NCBI GenBank assembly: GCA_046349615.1
Contig: JAXMBZ010000011.1
Location: 1 to 64,000, forward strand
DNA: 64,000 nucleotides
Source of the DNA: JADJNY01 sp046349615
GTDB taxonomy: Bacteria > Planctomycetota > UBA1135 > GCA-002686595
Direction: 5' to 3'
Shown here: positions 8,009 to 16,849 of the stretch, piece by piece
Layout of the letters: each line of letters opens with the position of its first letter
How positions within the stretch are numbered: the first letter of the stretch is position 1
Program-made: the position numbers and the translations under genes
The notes under the pieces: model-generated
Told to the model about the DNA's origin: nothing
The model's database searches: none
Seen by the model: only the letters and a program-made list of their open reading frames with translations

Positions 8009-10560
8009 CGCCGCAGGTGCAGGATCGAGTGCCGGATCCCCCACTGCGCCATCAACCCGCCGTCGTCGAAGTCGCGCATTGGCTCGCGATCGATGCCGAG
8101 CGCGTCGTGCGCGACCTGGAGCATGTCGTCCGGCGGATACCCCGTGTTCCAGCGGTACGCGAAGAGCGCGCCCTGCGGTCCGATTTCGAGCGCCGGCGGC
8201 ACGGTCGTGCGCGTCCACTCGTCGTATAGATGCGCGACGAGCCATCCGTCGTGGAGCTCGCGCCGCGCGATCGACCGCGTGCGCCAGAGCGTCATCTCGC
8301 CCTGCTCGTTGCGCGGCCCGGTGTGGACGATCACGAGCTCGCCCGCAGGCGTGAAGCGCGCGCTCGGACGCGTCGTGCACGTCACGCCCTCGTTCGCTCC
8401 TCCGACCCAGCGTTCGCCGAGCTTCGTCAGCGACCGTCCGCGGAACGTCGCGACCTTCATCGCGTGCTTCACGCCCGTCGGGTGCAGACCCGCGCCGACG
8501 AGCACGAGCTCGTCACGCGCGGGATTCGACGCGACGGCGGGCGGGACCTCGGTCGTGAACTCGAGCACGCGCGGCGCGTCGAGGGAGGGCGGCTGCTCGA
8601 CGTCCGGCGCGTTCGTGTGCACCTCGAAGCTCAGGTCGAGTTCACGCAGGGCCCACCTCCCGTCGTCGAGCTGGACGAGGATTCCCGGCCGCTCGGCGTC
8701 GAGTGGCGTGATCGCAGTGATGCCGAGCCCCACGGGACGCGTCCTCGGTCCCGCGCGGAGCGGACCGTCGTCCTTCTCCGTGGAGGCGCGCCACCGCGTG
8801 ACGCCCCACGAATCCCAACCGTCCGACGTGCGCGCGAAGACCCACGCGGCGCGCGCTCCGCCGGCGACGACGACTTCGCTCACGAGCCCCGACGCTTCGA
8901 GCGGGAGCGGCTCCGACCAGCGCTCGTTCCCTTCGTACGTCTGGACGCGCACGCTCGTGCGCGACGGATCGACGTGCGCGAGCATGGCGACGTCGCCGAT
9001 GCGAGCGAGCGCGGGGCCGGCGCTCGTGAGCTCGACGTCGCGGCGCACGCCTGCGCTCGCGCCGCCGCCGTAGTTCACGTCCGCGACGACGGGCTCGTCC
9101 TCGAAGGTCCCGTTCTGGTTCCAATCGATCCACGTCGTCCCGTCGCCCGCGTCGCGCACGAGGAAGCGGAACGGCGGCGCGGCGAGGTAGCCGACGCGTT
9201 GGATCGGGAAGGGCACGTGCTCGTGCAGCGCGGACTCGTCGAGCTCGAACGCTCGGAACGCGCCGTTCGAGAAGCGGATCGCGTCGGGGACTCCGCCGAG
9301 CGAGTAGTTGAACGCGTAGTTCATCAACGACGGATAGAGCGGGCACCACGCCGGCCCGGAGTCGCCCGTGTGCGAGAGGCCGAGCTGATGCCCGATTTCG
9401 TGCGCGAACGCGGCCCACGAGAGTCCGCATCCGCCGAGATCGCCGCACTCCATCGACTGTCCGCCGCCGCCGGGCGTGATCTGCATCCAATGCAGCAGTC
9501 CGCGCATCGACGTCGGGAGTTCGCGCTCGCCGACCTCGGGCCAGTTGCCTTGACGCTCCTTCGGCACCGAGTCGAGCAAGACGTACTGCAAGCGGATCCC
9601 GTGCTTCCCGTCCGGGTTCGTCGTCGCGAGGTCGTCGAAGAGGTGCGTGGCCGTGTGCAGCTCGAGCTCGACGGTCCTGCGTGCGAGTTCCGCGTACGGA
9701 CTGATCGCGACGAGCACGTCCTGGTGGAGCGGGTCGAGCGTCACGCCGTCGAACCGCAATCCGCGCGGGAGCCCGTCGACCTCCCATCCGTCGAGCAAGC
9801 CGTCGTGGTCCGTGTCGCGATCGAACGGATCGGTGCCGCGCTTTCGTTCGCGATCGTCCGAGAGACCGTCGTGGTCGGAGTCCGAGTCCTCGCCTGCGCG
9901 CGCGGGATGCACGCCGAGGACGAGCCGTAGCGCGCGGTGCGGATGCGGACGCTCGCAGTCGTAGACCTCGAGCGCGTCCTCGACGCCGTCGCCGTCCGCG
10001 TCGAGCGCAAGCGCGAGCCCCGGCACCCAGAGCCGGCCGTCGACGCGCTCGTACGGCGGCGGATCACCGCGCAACGTCGGTCGGCGGCGCGCGAACGGAC
10101 TTGCGACGCCGAGCGCATCCGCGCCCCACGCGAACGTCCGCGACGCCTGCGGTCCGCACGCGAGCACGAGTCGCCCCTCCTGGGTCTCTCCCGCGCCGAA
10201 CGAGGCGCCTTCCGGCGCCGCCACCGAACGCGGTTCGCCGAGCGCTCCGTGCTCGCAGCGGCGCACGACGAGCTCGCGCGCCGTCCACGCGCACACCTCC
10301 GCGCCGCGCTCGCGATCGGGGAGCACCGCGATTCCGACCGCACCCTCCGGCGCCTCGGCGAGCTTCGTCCACGCCGTGCACTTCCAACCGTTCACGCTGA
10401 ACGCGACGCAGAGCTCGCGTGCGCCGTTGACGGTGAGCACGTCGTCGAATCCGTCGCCGTCGACGTCTCCCGCGGCGAAGAGCACGCACTCGGGCCCCGT
10501 CGTCGTCCAATCGCACGAGCGCGGCACGTCGCCGAGGGAGAAGACGAGAGCGGCGATCAC
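8005..10560 (-). CDS. Secreted zinc metalloprotease (metzincin-like) with calcium-binding repeats
   Basis: 851 aa, GTG start at 10560 preceded by GGAG. A weak hydrophobic N-terminus (MIAALVFSLGDVP) may serve as a signal. Residues 28-60 look like an FG-GAP-type repeat (AAGDVDGDGFDDVLTV). Residues about 186-260 contain Asp-rich thrombospondin-type-3 / calcium loops (DADGDGVEDALE, DSDSDHDGLSDDRE, DRDTDHDGLLDGWE). The catalytic site is HEIGHQLGLSH (387-397) with a later SLMNY (411-415) as Met-turn, the metzincin arrangement. The C-terminal ~400 residues are beta-rich and unassigned. An exported, calcium-stabilised protease is the best reading; the substrate is unknown. Confidence 0.85.
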   Translation of the reverse strand: MIAALVFSLGDVPRSCDWTTTGPECVLFAAGDVDGDGFDDVLTVNGARELCVAFSVNGWKCTAWTKLAEAPEGAVGIAVLPDRERGAEVCAWTARELVVRRCEHGALGEPRSVAAPEGASFGAGETQEGRLVLACGPQASRTFAWGADALGVASPFARRRPTLRGDPPPYERVDGRLWVPGLALALDADGDGVEDALEVYDCERPHPHRALRLVLGVHPARAGEDSDSDHDGLSDDRERKRGTDPFDRDTDHDGLLDGWEVDGLPRGLRFDGVTLDPLHQDVLVAISPYAELARRTVELELHTATHLFDDLATTNPDGKHGIRLQYVLLDSVPKERQGNWPEVGERELPTSMRGLLHWMQITPGGGGQSMECGDLGGCGLSWAAFAHEIGHQLGLSHTGDSGPAWCPLYPSLMNYAFNYSLGGVPDAIRFSNGAFRAFELDESALHEHVPFPIQRVGYLAAPPFRFLVRDAGDGTTWIDWNQNGTFEDEPVVADVNYGGGASAGVRRDVELTSAGPALARIGDVAMLAHVDPSRTSVRVQTYEGNERWSEPLPLEASGLVSEVVVAGGARAAWVFARTSDGWDSWGVTRWRASTEKDDGPLRAGPRTRPVGLGITAITPLDAERPGILVQLDDGRWALRELDLSFEVHTNAPDVEQPPSLDAPRVLEFTTEVPPAVASNPARDELVLVGAGLHPTGVKHAMKVATFRGRSLTKLGERWVGGANEGVTCTTRPSARFTPAGELVIVHTGPRNEQGEMTLWRTRSIARRELHDGWLVAHLYDEWTRTTVPPALEIGPQGALFAYRWNTGYPPDDMLQVAHDALGIDREPMRDFDDGGLMAQWGIRHSILHLRR

Positions 10561-10597
10561 TCGCCGCTCCCAAGGTCCGAGACGAGGAGTCGGTCGT

Positions 10598-12040
10598 TCA
10601 CCAGGTGACAGAGTACCCGTTCGTCGCGTTGAACGTGTCCGGCGTGCAGAACGCCGCCGCGTTGCGGAAGTACGCCTGGTAGTGCGCGACGAGCCCGCTC
10701 CCGAGCGGCGTCTGGCTGCGCACGGAGAGCGGGTCCTGGAGCGCGCTCGACGGGTACTGCGACGCGCCCGCGGCGTTCGCCTCCATCCCGATGCGCACGA
10801 GCGCGCCGCTCACGCAGCGCGCGCCGTCGCCGAACACGACCGACGGCGCCGCGAGTTGATCGCCCTTGAAGTAGATGCACGTCGACACCGCGGGCATGCC
10901 GTAGCCGTGGAGCACGACTTCACCCGCGCTCGCCGGCGCCGCGGTCAGCACCGCGCCGAGCGCCGAAGCCGAGTGCGCGCAGCCGTGCCCAAGCGCACCG
11001 AGGTTTCCGCACGGACACGCGATGCTCGCGATCGGATCCGCGGGATCGGACGCGCACGACGACGCGCCGCCCGGGACCGCGACGACGAACTCGTTCCCGT
11101 TCCCTGCCGCGAACGCGAACGCGCCGATGTCCGCGCGCGTACCGTCGGGATCGAGCGCGCTCGCGGGATCGCCCGCGTCGATGCACGGCGAGCCGTAGTT
11201 CGGGAAGAAGTTCCCGCCCCACGGGTTCCACAAGAGCGGATCGCCGGACACGTTGCCCGTGCCTGCGAAGCCGGACTCGACGTCGCACCAAGCGACGTCG
11301 GGGACGTGGATGTACGGCACGATGTCTCCACCCGCGCTCGACCACACGATCGAGTTGCGCACGCTCACGTGCGGGGCGTAGACGTACAGCCCTCCACCCA
11401 CGGTCGCTTCGTTGCCCCAGAACGTGCAGTGGTCGAGGACCACCGGGAAGCCCGTCTCGACGGAGATCCCGCCGCCCGTGGAAGCCCCACCTTGCGCTCG
11501 ATTGCCGACGAAGACGCAATGCTCGAACCGGAACGGCCCGCCCGTGACCAGCTCTACACCACCGCCGAAGTCACGCGCCTCGTTGTCCTCGAACACGCAG
11601 TCGCGCACGATCAAGCTCGCATACGAAGCGAAGATCCCGCCGCCGCGACTCGAGCGCCCGTTGCGAAACCGGAAGCCCGTGATCGTCGTGCCGAACTCGT
11701 TGTTGGAAGCACCGAAACACGCGCCGAGCCGGCGTCCGTCGAGGGTCGGGAGGAACGGCTCGCTCCGGAGTCCCCACGCGACGAAATTCAGGGCCTTTCC
11801 GTTGGGATCGAGGTTCTCGTAGTAGACGTTCCCCGCGCGGACGTGGAGCGTGTCTCCGGCGACCGTCGTCGGCGCGTCGATCGCGAACTGGATCGAACGG
11901 TAGGGATCGTTCGATGTCCCTGAGCCAGGACCATTCGGATTCGGGCCGACGTACCAGTCCGTGAACGCGCTCGCGTTCGACGCGAGCAGCAGGGCGGAGC
12001 ACGAGGTCACGACGAGCGACGGGAAACGCAACGGGAGCAT
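10598..12040 (-). CDS. Secreted right-handed beta-helix protein with Cys-rich C-terminal domain, paralogue 1
   Basis: 480 aa. Start MLPLRFPSLVV at 12040, preceded by GAGGTGG; an ATG 48 bases upstream is less likely. After a signal peptide the chain has DWYVGPNPNGPGSGT-SNDPYRSIQFAID, a beta-helix entry motif, then repeats (GGGIFASYASLIVRDCVFEDN, FEHCVFVGNRA, VVLDHCTFWGNEA) ending in GSPCIDAGDPASALDPDG and ADIGAF. This is a choice-of-anchor/pectate-lyase-like parallel beta-helix. The last ~150 residues are the shared domain (CPCGNLGALGHGCAHS to FNATNGYSVTW). It is a neighbour duplicate of the gene at 12271-13710, with which long stretches of DNA near the 3' end are almost identical. Confidence 0.85.
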   Translation of the reverse strand: MLPLRFPSLVVTSCSALLLASNASAFTDWYVGPNPNGPGSGTSNDPYRSIQFAIDAPTTVAGDTLHVRAGNVYYENLDPNGKALNFVAWGLRSEPFLPTLDGRRLGACFGASNNEFGTTITGFRFRNGRSSRGGGIFASYASLIVRDCVFEDNEARDFGGGVELVTGGPFRFEHCVFVGNRAQGGASTGGGISVETGFPVVLDHCTFWGNEATVGGGLYVYAPHVSVRNSIVWSSAGGDIVPYIHVPDVAWCDVESGFAGTGNVSGDPLLWNPWGGNFFPNYGSPCIDAGDPASALDPDGTRADIGAFAFAAGNGNEFVVAVPGGASSCASDPADPIASIACPCGNLGALGHGCAHSASALGAVLTAAPASAGEVVLHGYGMPAVSTCIYFKGDQLAAPSVVFGDGARCVSGALVRIGMEANAAGASQYPSSALQDPLSVRSQTPLGSGLVAHYQAYFRNAAAFCTPDTFNATNGYSVTW

Positions 12041-12270
12041 GCGCCACCTCGGGCGGAAGCGAGTTCGGAGGAACGCGACGAGCGTCATCCTACACGCTGC
12101 GCTCCGCGACGTCGGGCGTCGAGGCGTCCGATTCGGGGCGGGAACGGCATGGACGGGCACGCGCCGGCTCCCCGATGTGCAGCGGCCGCGCCGTGACGTG
12201 CGTCTCGACGCGGCCGCGTGGACTCCGCGAGTGGCGCGAGCGCCACGAACGCGCTCGCACCGCGCATCGA

Positions 12271-13710
12271 TCACCACGTCACGGAGTACCCGTTCGTCGC
12301 GTTGAACGTGTCCGGCGTGCAGAACGCCGCCGCGTTGCGGAAGTAGACCTGGTAGTGCGCCGTGAGCCCGCTCCCGAGCGGCGTCTGGCTGCGCACGGAC
12401 AGCGGATCGTCGACCGGGAGCGACGGGTACTGCGATCCGCCCGCGACATTCGTCTTCATGCCGATGCGGAGGAGCGCACCGTCGACGCAGCGCACGCCGT
12501 CGCCGAACGTGACGCCGAAAACCGCGCGCTGATCGCCCTTGAAGTAGATGCAGGCCGACGTCGCGGGCATGCCGTAGCCGTGGAGCACGACCTCGTTCGG
12601 CGTCGCGCTCGGCGCCGCGGTCAGCACACCGCCGAACGTCGACGCCGAGTGCGCGCAGCCGTGACCCGGCGCACCGACGTTGCCGCACGGACACGGCGTG
12701 GTCGTGCCGGGAGCGCCGCTCGTGGAATCGCAGAACGACGCGCCGCTGACGACGCCCGGGATCACGTCGTTGCCGTTGCCCGCGTAGAAGAAGTACGTCC
12801 CGATGTCCGTGCGCGAACCGTCGGGGTCGAGCGCGCTCGCCGGATCGCCCGCGTCGATGCACGGCGAGCCGTAGTTCAGGAGGAAGTTCCTCCCCCACGG
12901 GTTCCAGAACACGGGTTCGACCGACAGGTTCCCGAGTCCGGGCACGCCCGACTGCGTGTTCGAGTACGTGATCGAAATCGACGGCGCGTTCGTGAAGAAG
13001 TCGCCGCCCTCGTTCGCCCAGAAGATCGAGTTCCGGATGGAGTGGGTCGCGTAGAGCGCCGCGCCGCCGCCCGCGTACGCCGCGTTGCCCCAGAAGGTGC
13101 AGCGATCGAGCACGAGTTGTCCGAGGTGGAGGTACGCGCCGCCGCCGTAGCCCAGCGCTCCGCTCGCGCGGTTCCCGACGAACACACAGCGCGACACGGT
13201 CACGCTGCTCTGGAACCCGGCGCAGAGTCCGCCGCCGAAGTCGAGCGCTTCGTTGTCCTCGAAGACGCAACCGACGACGGTCAGGCTGCAGTTCAGCGCG
13301 ATGAGTCCCCCGCCCCGGCTCGCGCGGCCGTTGCGCAGGCGAAAGCCGACGATCGACGCGCCGAACTCGCCCGACGAGAGCCCCACGCAGCTCCCGTTCG
13401 CCCCGCCGTCGATGACGGGCAGGTCGTTCCAGTCGACGAGCGGCCACGCCGTCAGCGCGAGCCGCTTCCCGTCGAAGTTCACGTTCTCCGCGTACACGTG
13501 CCCCGACGCGACGTGGAGCGTGTCCCCCGCGAGCGTCGTCGGCGCGTCGATCGCGGATTGGATGGTCGAATACGGGTCGAGCGGTGTGCCCGTGCCGGGT
13601 CCGTTCGGGTTCGGCGCCACGTACCAATCGCCGAGCGCGAAGGCGGGCGCGGCGAGGACGAGCACGATGGGAAGGGCGAGGAGCGAGGTGTGGGAAGTTC
13701 GGCTGCGCAT
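12271..13710 (-). CDS. Secreted right-handed beta-helix protein with Cys-rich C-terminal domain, paralogue 2
   Basis: 479 aa; signal peptide MRSRTSHTSLLALPIVLVLA. The same architecture as the downstream gene: DWYVAPNPNGPGTGTPLDPY, beta-helix coils (CSLTVVGCVFEDNEALDFGG, VSRCVFVGNRASG, LVLDRCTFWGNAA), GSPCIDAGDPASALDPDG, then the Cys-rich domain (CPCGNVGAPGHGCAHS, IYFKGDQ, FGDGVRC, FRNAAAFCTPDTFNATNGYSVTW). The pair arose by tandem duplication. Both are predicted to be exported and possibly surface-bound; the ligand (often polysaccharide for this fold) is unknown. About 230 bp without a gene separates the two. Confidence 0.85.
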   Translation of the reverse strand: MRSRTSHTSLLALPIVLVLAAPAFALGDWYVAPNPNGPGTGTPLDPYSTIQSAIDAPTTLAGDTLHVASGHVYAENVNFDGKRLALTAWPLVDWNDLPVIDGGANGSCVGLSSGEFGASIVGFRLRNGRASRGGGLIALNCSLTVVGCVFEDNEALDFGGGLCAGFQSSVTVSRCVFVGNRASGALGYGGGAYLHLGQLVLDRCTFWGNAAYAGGGAALYATHSIRNSIFWANEGGDFFTNAPSISITYSNTQSGVPGLGNLSVEPVFWNPWGRNFLLNYGSPCIDAGDPASALDPDGSRTDIGTYFFYAGNGNDVIPGVVSGASFCDSTSGAPGTTTPCPCGNVGAPGHGCAHSASTFGGVLTAAPSATPNEVVLHGYGMPATSACIYFKGDQRAVFGVTFGDGVRCVDGALLRIGMKTNVAGGSQYPSLPVDDPLSVRSQTPLGSGLTAHYQVYFRNAAAFCTPDTFNATNGYSVTW

Positions 13711-13954
13711 GGTGGCGAGGTCGGAGACGGGCCAGGTCGCGACCGACGCACCCTCGGCGCATCGGAGCGCGTGAGGAGCGAAGCACATGCCAGCTCGCGC
13801 GCGCGGTGGAGCTCGTGAGGAGCCCCATCGCGGACCGCGCGCGTGCGCTTCGTGGACGGACGGCGTGCGGACTCGCTCGCCGCCGCGTGCGGAGGATCGA
13901 GAGCGACTTCCAGGCCGCGAAACCGAGCTCCCCCGGAACTCCGTGTCCACCCCG

Positions 13955-15325
13955 CTACTTCGTCGCCGGCGCCGTCCACCCGAACTTCGCGGGGTCGTAC
14001 GGCACCTTCTCCTGCGGGAACTTCGCGAAGAGCGCCTCCGCGCGCGCGATCAGCGTGTCCTTCTTCGCCGCGAGGTCCTTCGGGTCGTACTCGACGAGCT
14101 CGTGCGGGATCACGCCGAGCCCCTCGAGCCCCTTCCCCCCGTTCGCGCGCGCGTGGTTCGAGCGCGTCGACACGTAGAGCGCGAAGAGCTTCGACGGCAG
14201 TTCGATCGTCGTCTTCTGCGACGACATGCCCGCCGTCGCGCTCTCGCCGATCACGTAGCCGCGGCCGTCCTCCTTGAAGAGGTCCGCGGCCGTCTCGCCC
14301 GCGCTGCGCACGCCCGCGTCGACGATCGCGACGATCGGACCGCCGTACTGCCGCGGGCCCGCGCTCGCGTGCTTCACCGCGAACTCGATCGTCTTCCCCG
14401 CGGGCACGAAGCGGCCGATGAACGCCTCGTGGTCGAAGCTGCCTCCGCCGTTCGCGCGGAAGTCGAGCACGAGCCCGGGCACGTCGCCGACCTTCGCGAG
14501 CGCGGTGTCGAGGTCGTCGACGACGCTCTCCTTCATCCGCCGCAAGTGCACGTAGCCGAAGCCCGCCGCCGTGCGCCCGAACGCGAGATCCCCCGCGGTT
14601 TCGAGGCCTTCCGGCGCGAACGCGGGCCCGCTCGGGACCTGGTTTCGCTTCGTGAAGGTGATCGTGCGCTTCTTCTTCTCCCCGCCGATCGTCTTCACCT
14701 CGAGCTCGAGCCGCGTGCCGACCGCGTCGGCGAGACCCCAGTGACAGGCGTAGTAGAACGCCTGCTGATCCGTCGAGAACGAGACGACGTCGCGCACGTC
14801 GGCGACGCGCTTTTCCATCCACTTGTCGGCCGCGAGTCCGTCGATCGCGAGGAGCTCCATCCCCGGTTCGAGCCCGACCTCCGCCGCGGTGGCCCACGCG
14901 CTTTTCACGTACAGCTTCTTCCCGCTCTTGCACACGAAGAGCCCGGGGCCGCCGCTCTTGTCGGGCCACTCGAGCTTCACGTCCTTCGCCGCGGGGAGCG
15001 GACGCACCTCGCAGTGGCCGTCCTCGAGCCGCGCGAGCAGACGCACGAGCAGCTTCCCGTGCTCCGCCGGCGTCTTCACCTTCTTCGCCTCGGCGAGGAG
15101 CGGCGCCGTCGCCTTCTTCCAGTCGATCTTCTTCGCGGCGAGGAGCGCGCCGCACTCCTTCTCGATCGCGGAAACGGCGAACGTCACGTCGCCGGCGAGG
15201 TCGAGCTTGTCGCCGGCGTGCGCGAGAGCAAGCGGCGCTTGCGCGGGGTCGAGCGCGCGCGACGGCGCGAGCGTGGGAGCGACGAACAGAGCGAGCGCGA
15301 GGAACGGGGTGCGGCGCGAGAGCAT
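13955..15325 (-). CDS. Secreted S41-family (C-terminal processing) peptidase
   Basis: 456 aa with signal peptide (MLSRRTPFLALALFVAPTLA). An N-terminal helical region precedes a PDZ-like segment (about 125-165, KSAWATAAEVGLEPGMELLAIDG). The catalytic domain shows GYVHLRRM, GLVLDFRANGGGSFDHEAFIGRF (about 285-305) and VAIVDAGVRSAGETAADLF, where Ser341 fits the S41 nucleophile. YVIGESATAGM follows as expected. Such peptidases cleave near protein C-termini in the cell envelope. Start chosen for the signal peptide; TTGGAG lies just before the ATG. It stands between C-terminal-domain proteins, so it could act on exported proteins, but that is only context. Confidence 0.85.
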   Translation of the reverse strand: MLSRRTPFLALALFVAPTLAPSRALDPAQAPLALAHAGDKLDLAGDVTFAVSAIEKECGALLAAKKIDWKKATAPLLAEAKKVKTPAEHGKLLVRLLARLEDGHCEVRPLPAAKDVKLEWPDKSGGPGLFVCKSGKKLYVKSAWATAAEVGLEPGMELLAIDGLAADKWMEKRVADVRDVVSFSTDQQAFYYACHWGLADAVGTRLELEVKTIGGEKKKRTITFTKRNQVPSGPAFAPEGLETAGDLAFGRTAAGFGYVHLRRMKESVVDDLDTALAKVGDVPGLVLDFRANGGGSFDHEAFIGRFVPAGKTIEFAVKHASAGPRQYGGPIVAIVDAGVRSAGETAADLFKEDGRGYVIGESATAGMSSQKTTIELPSKLFALYVSTRSNHARANGGKGLEGLGVIPHELVEYDPKDLAAKKDTLIARAEALFAKFPQEKVPYDPAKFGWTAPATK

Positions 15326-15501
15326 GCTCCAAGGATGCGGACCCCGCCGCCTCGTCGCCAGAACGCGATGCTGCGCGAGCCCCCCCTGGGTCCGAGTTCG
15401 GAGTCGGGGCCGGGGCCCGTACGGTCTCGCTCGGTACCTCAAGAAAAACCGCAACACCGTCGCCCCCCCGCGACAAGAGAGGAGCGGTATCCTCGCCCCC
15501 C

Positions 15502-15508
15502 TTGGAGG
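15502..15508 (+). promoter_or_regulatory. Shine-Dalgarno TTGGAGG deciding a start
   Basis: TTGGAGG sits five bases before the ATG at 15514. It argues that the upstream in-frame TTG at 15502 is part of the ribosome site and not the initiation codon. Confidence 0.7.
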
Positions 15509-15513
15509 TTTCG

Positions 15514-16812
15514 ATGTCCCCGACGTTCCCCCGCATCCTGCCCCTGCTCGCGCTCACCTTCGCTCCGGCTGCCGCGAACACCTTCGTGGTCGACGCGGCG
15601 AACGGCCCCGGCTCCCAATTCAATGAGATCGCCGTCGCGGTCGCCGTCGCCGCGCCGGGCGACCTGATCCTCGTGCGCGCGGGGAGCTACGCGCCGTTCG
15701 TGCTCGACAAGGGCCTCTCGATCGTCGCCGACGCGGGGGCGGACGTGCTCGGGTCGGTGACGATCCAGGACGTGGCCTCCGTGCGCGCGATCGTCACGGG
15801 CCTCGACTGCGACGCGCTCGTCGTGTCGAACTGCGCGCGCGTCGTGCTGCTGCAGGACCTCACCGTGCGCGGACTCGGCAGCGGGTGGACGAGCGCGGCG
15901 ATCGAGGTCGGCTCGTCGACCGACGTGCGCCTGCAGAGCGTGACGGTCCCGGGCGGCGCGACGGTCTTGCCGAGCCTGGAAGGGCAGAGCGCGATGCACG
16001 TGAGCGGCGCGCGCGTCGAGCTCGTCCGCTGCGACCTCGCAGGCCGCGACGGGCGGCCGACGTTCAACCAGTCCACGTCGTTCCTCAACCGGCCGCACGG
16101 CGGCCACGGTCTCGTCGTCGACACCGGCGCGAACGTCCACGTCGCGCTCTCGAGCGTGCGCGGCGGTCGCGGCGGCGACGCGAGCGGCGTGCCCGGCATC
16201 CCCTTCTACGCCGGCGACGGCGGCGCCGGAGTGCGGCTCGCGGGCATCGGACCGAGGCTCCTTCTCTCGGGCACGCCCACCGACCTCGTGCGCGGCGGCG
16301 ACAGCGGCCTCGGCCCCGACGACCTGTGCCAGGATTCGGGCACCCCGGCCGGCGGGATCGACACGCTGCACGCGCTGAGCCCGATCGCACGCGCTTCCGG
16401 CGCGACGCTGCAAGGCGGCTACGACCTCTGCCGCGACGACACGCAGCTTCCGATCCGAGGGACCGTGACGCTCCCGAGCGTCCCGGATCCGACGCTCGAA
16501 ATGCTCCCGCCGAGCGCCGGCCCGGGCCAGAGCGTGACCTTCGTCGTGCACGCCGCGCCCGGCACCGACGTGCGTCTGCGCCTCGGCCGCCGGCCGATCG
16601 TCGAGGACCTCGCGACGACGGAAGAGGACCGCCTCGTCGAGCAACTCCGGAGCTGGGGCCTCGGAATCGTGCCCGCGAGCGGCGACGTCGCCTTCCCGTT
16701 CACGATGCCGAGCACGAGCCCGATCGGCGCGTTGCTCGTCACCCAGGCGGTGAGCGTCGACACGCTCGGCGGCGCGGCGCTCACCGACTCGTGGCCGATC
16801 GTGCTGCGCTGA
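15514..16812 (+). CDS. Secreted beta-helix-like repeat protein
   Basis: 432 aa, start MSPTFPRILPLLALTFAPAAA, a clear signal peptide. The chain opens TFVVDAANGPGSQFNEIAVAVAVAAPGDLILVRAGSY, the entry motif of parallel beta-helix proteins, followed by strands with Val/Leu/Ile alternation (IEVGSSTDVRLQSVTV, MHVSGARVELVRCDLAGRDG, GLVVDTGANVHVALSSVRGGRGG). The C-terminal third (from about residue 320) is a separate beta domain of unknown type. Unlike the other beta-helix proteins here it lacks the CPCG C-terminal domain, so it is probably handled differently after export. Confidence 0.8.
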   Translation: MSPTFPRILPLLALTFAPAAANTFVVDAANGPGSQFNEIAVAVAVAAPGDLILVRAGSYAPFVLDKGLSIVADAGADVLGSVTIQDVASVRAIVTGLDCDALVVSNCARVVLLQDLTVRGLGSGWTSAAIEVGSSTDVRLQSVTVPGGATVLPSLEGQSAMHVSGARVELVRCDLAGRDGRPTFNQSTSFLNRPHGGHGLVVDTGANVHVALSSVRGGRGGDASGVPGIPFYAGDGGAGVRLAGIGPRLLLSGTPTDLVRGGDSGLGPDDLCQDSGTPAGGIDTLHALSPIARASGATLQGGYDLCRDDTQLPIRGTVTLPSVPDPTLEMLPPSAGPGQSVTFVVHAAPGTDVRLRLGRRPIVEDLATTEEDRLVEQLRSWGLGIVPASGDVAFPFTMPSTSPIGALLVTQAVSVDTLGGAALTDSWPIVLR

Positions 16813-16849
16813 CGCGCGCAGCGGGACGCGAACTCGAGTCCCCCGCGCT

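Noticed and set aside
13787..15667. Long plus-strand open frame opposite the S41 peptidase
   Set aside because: Arg/Glu-rich shadow of a high-GC gene; the minus-strand frame has the signal peptide and catalytic motifs.
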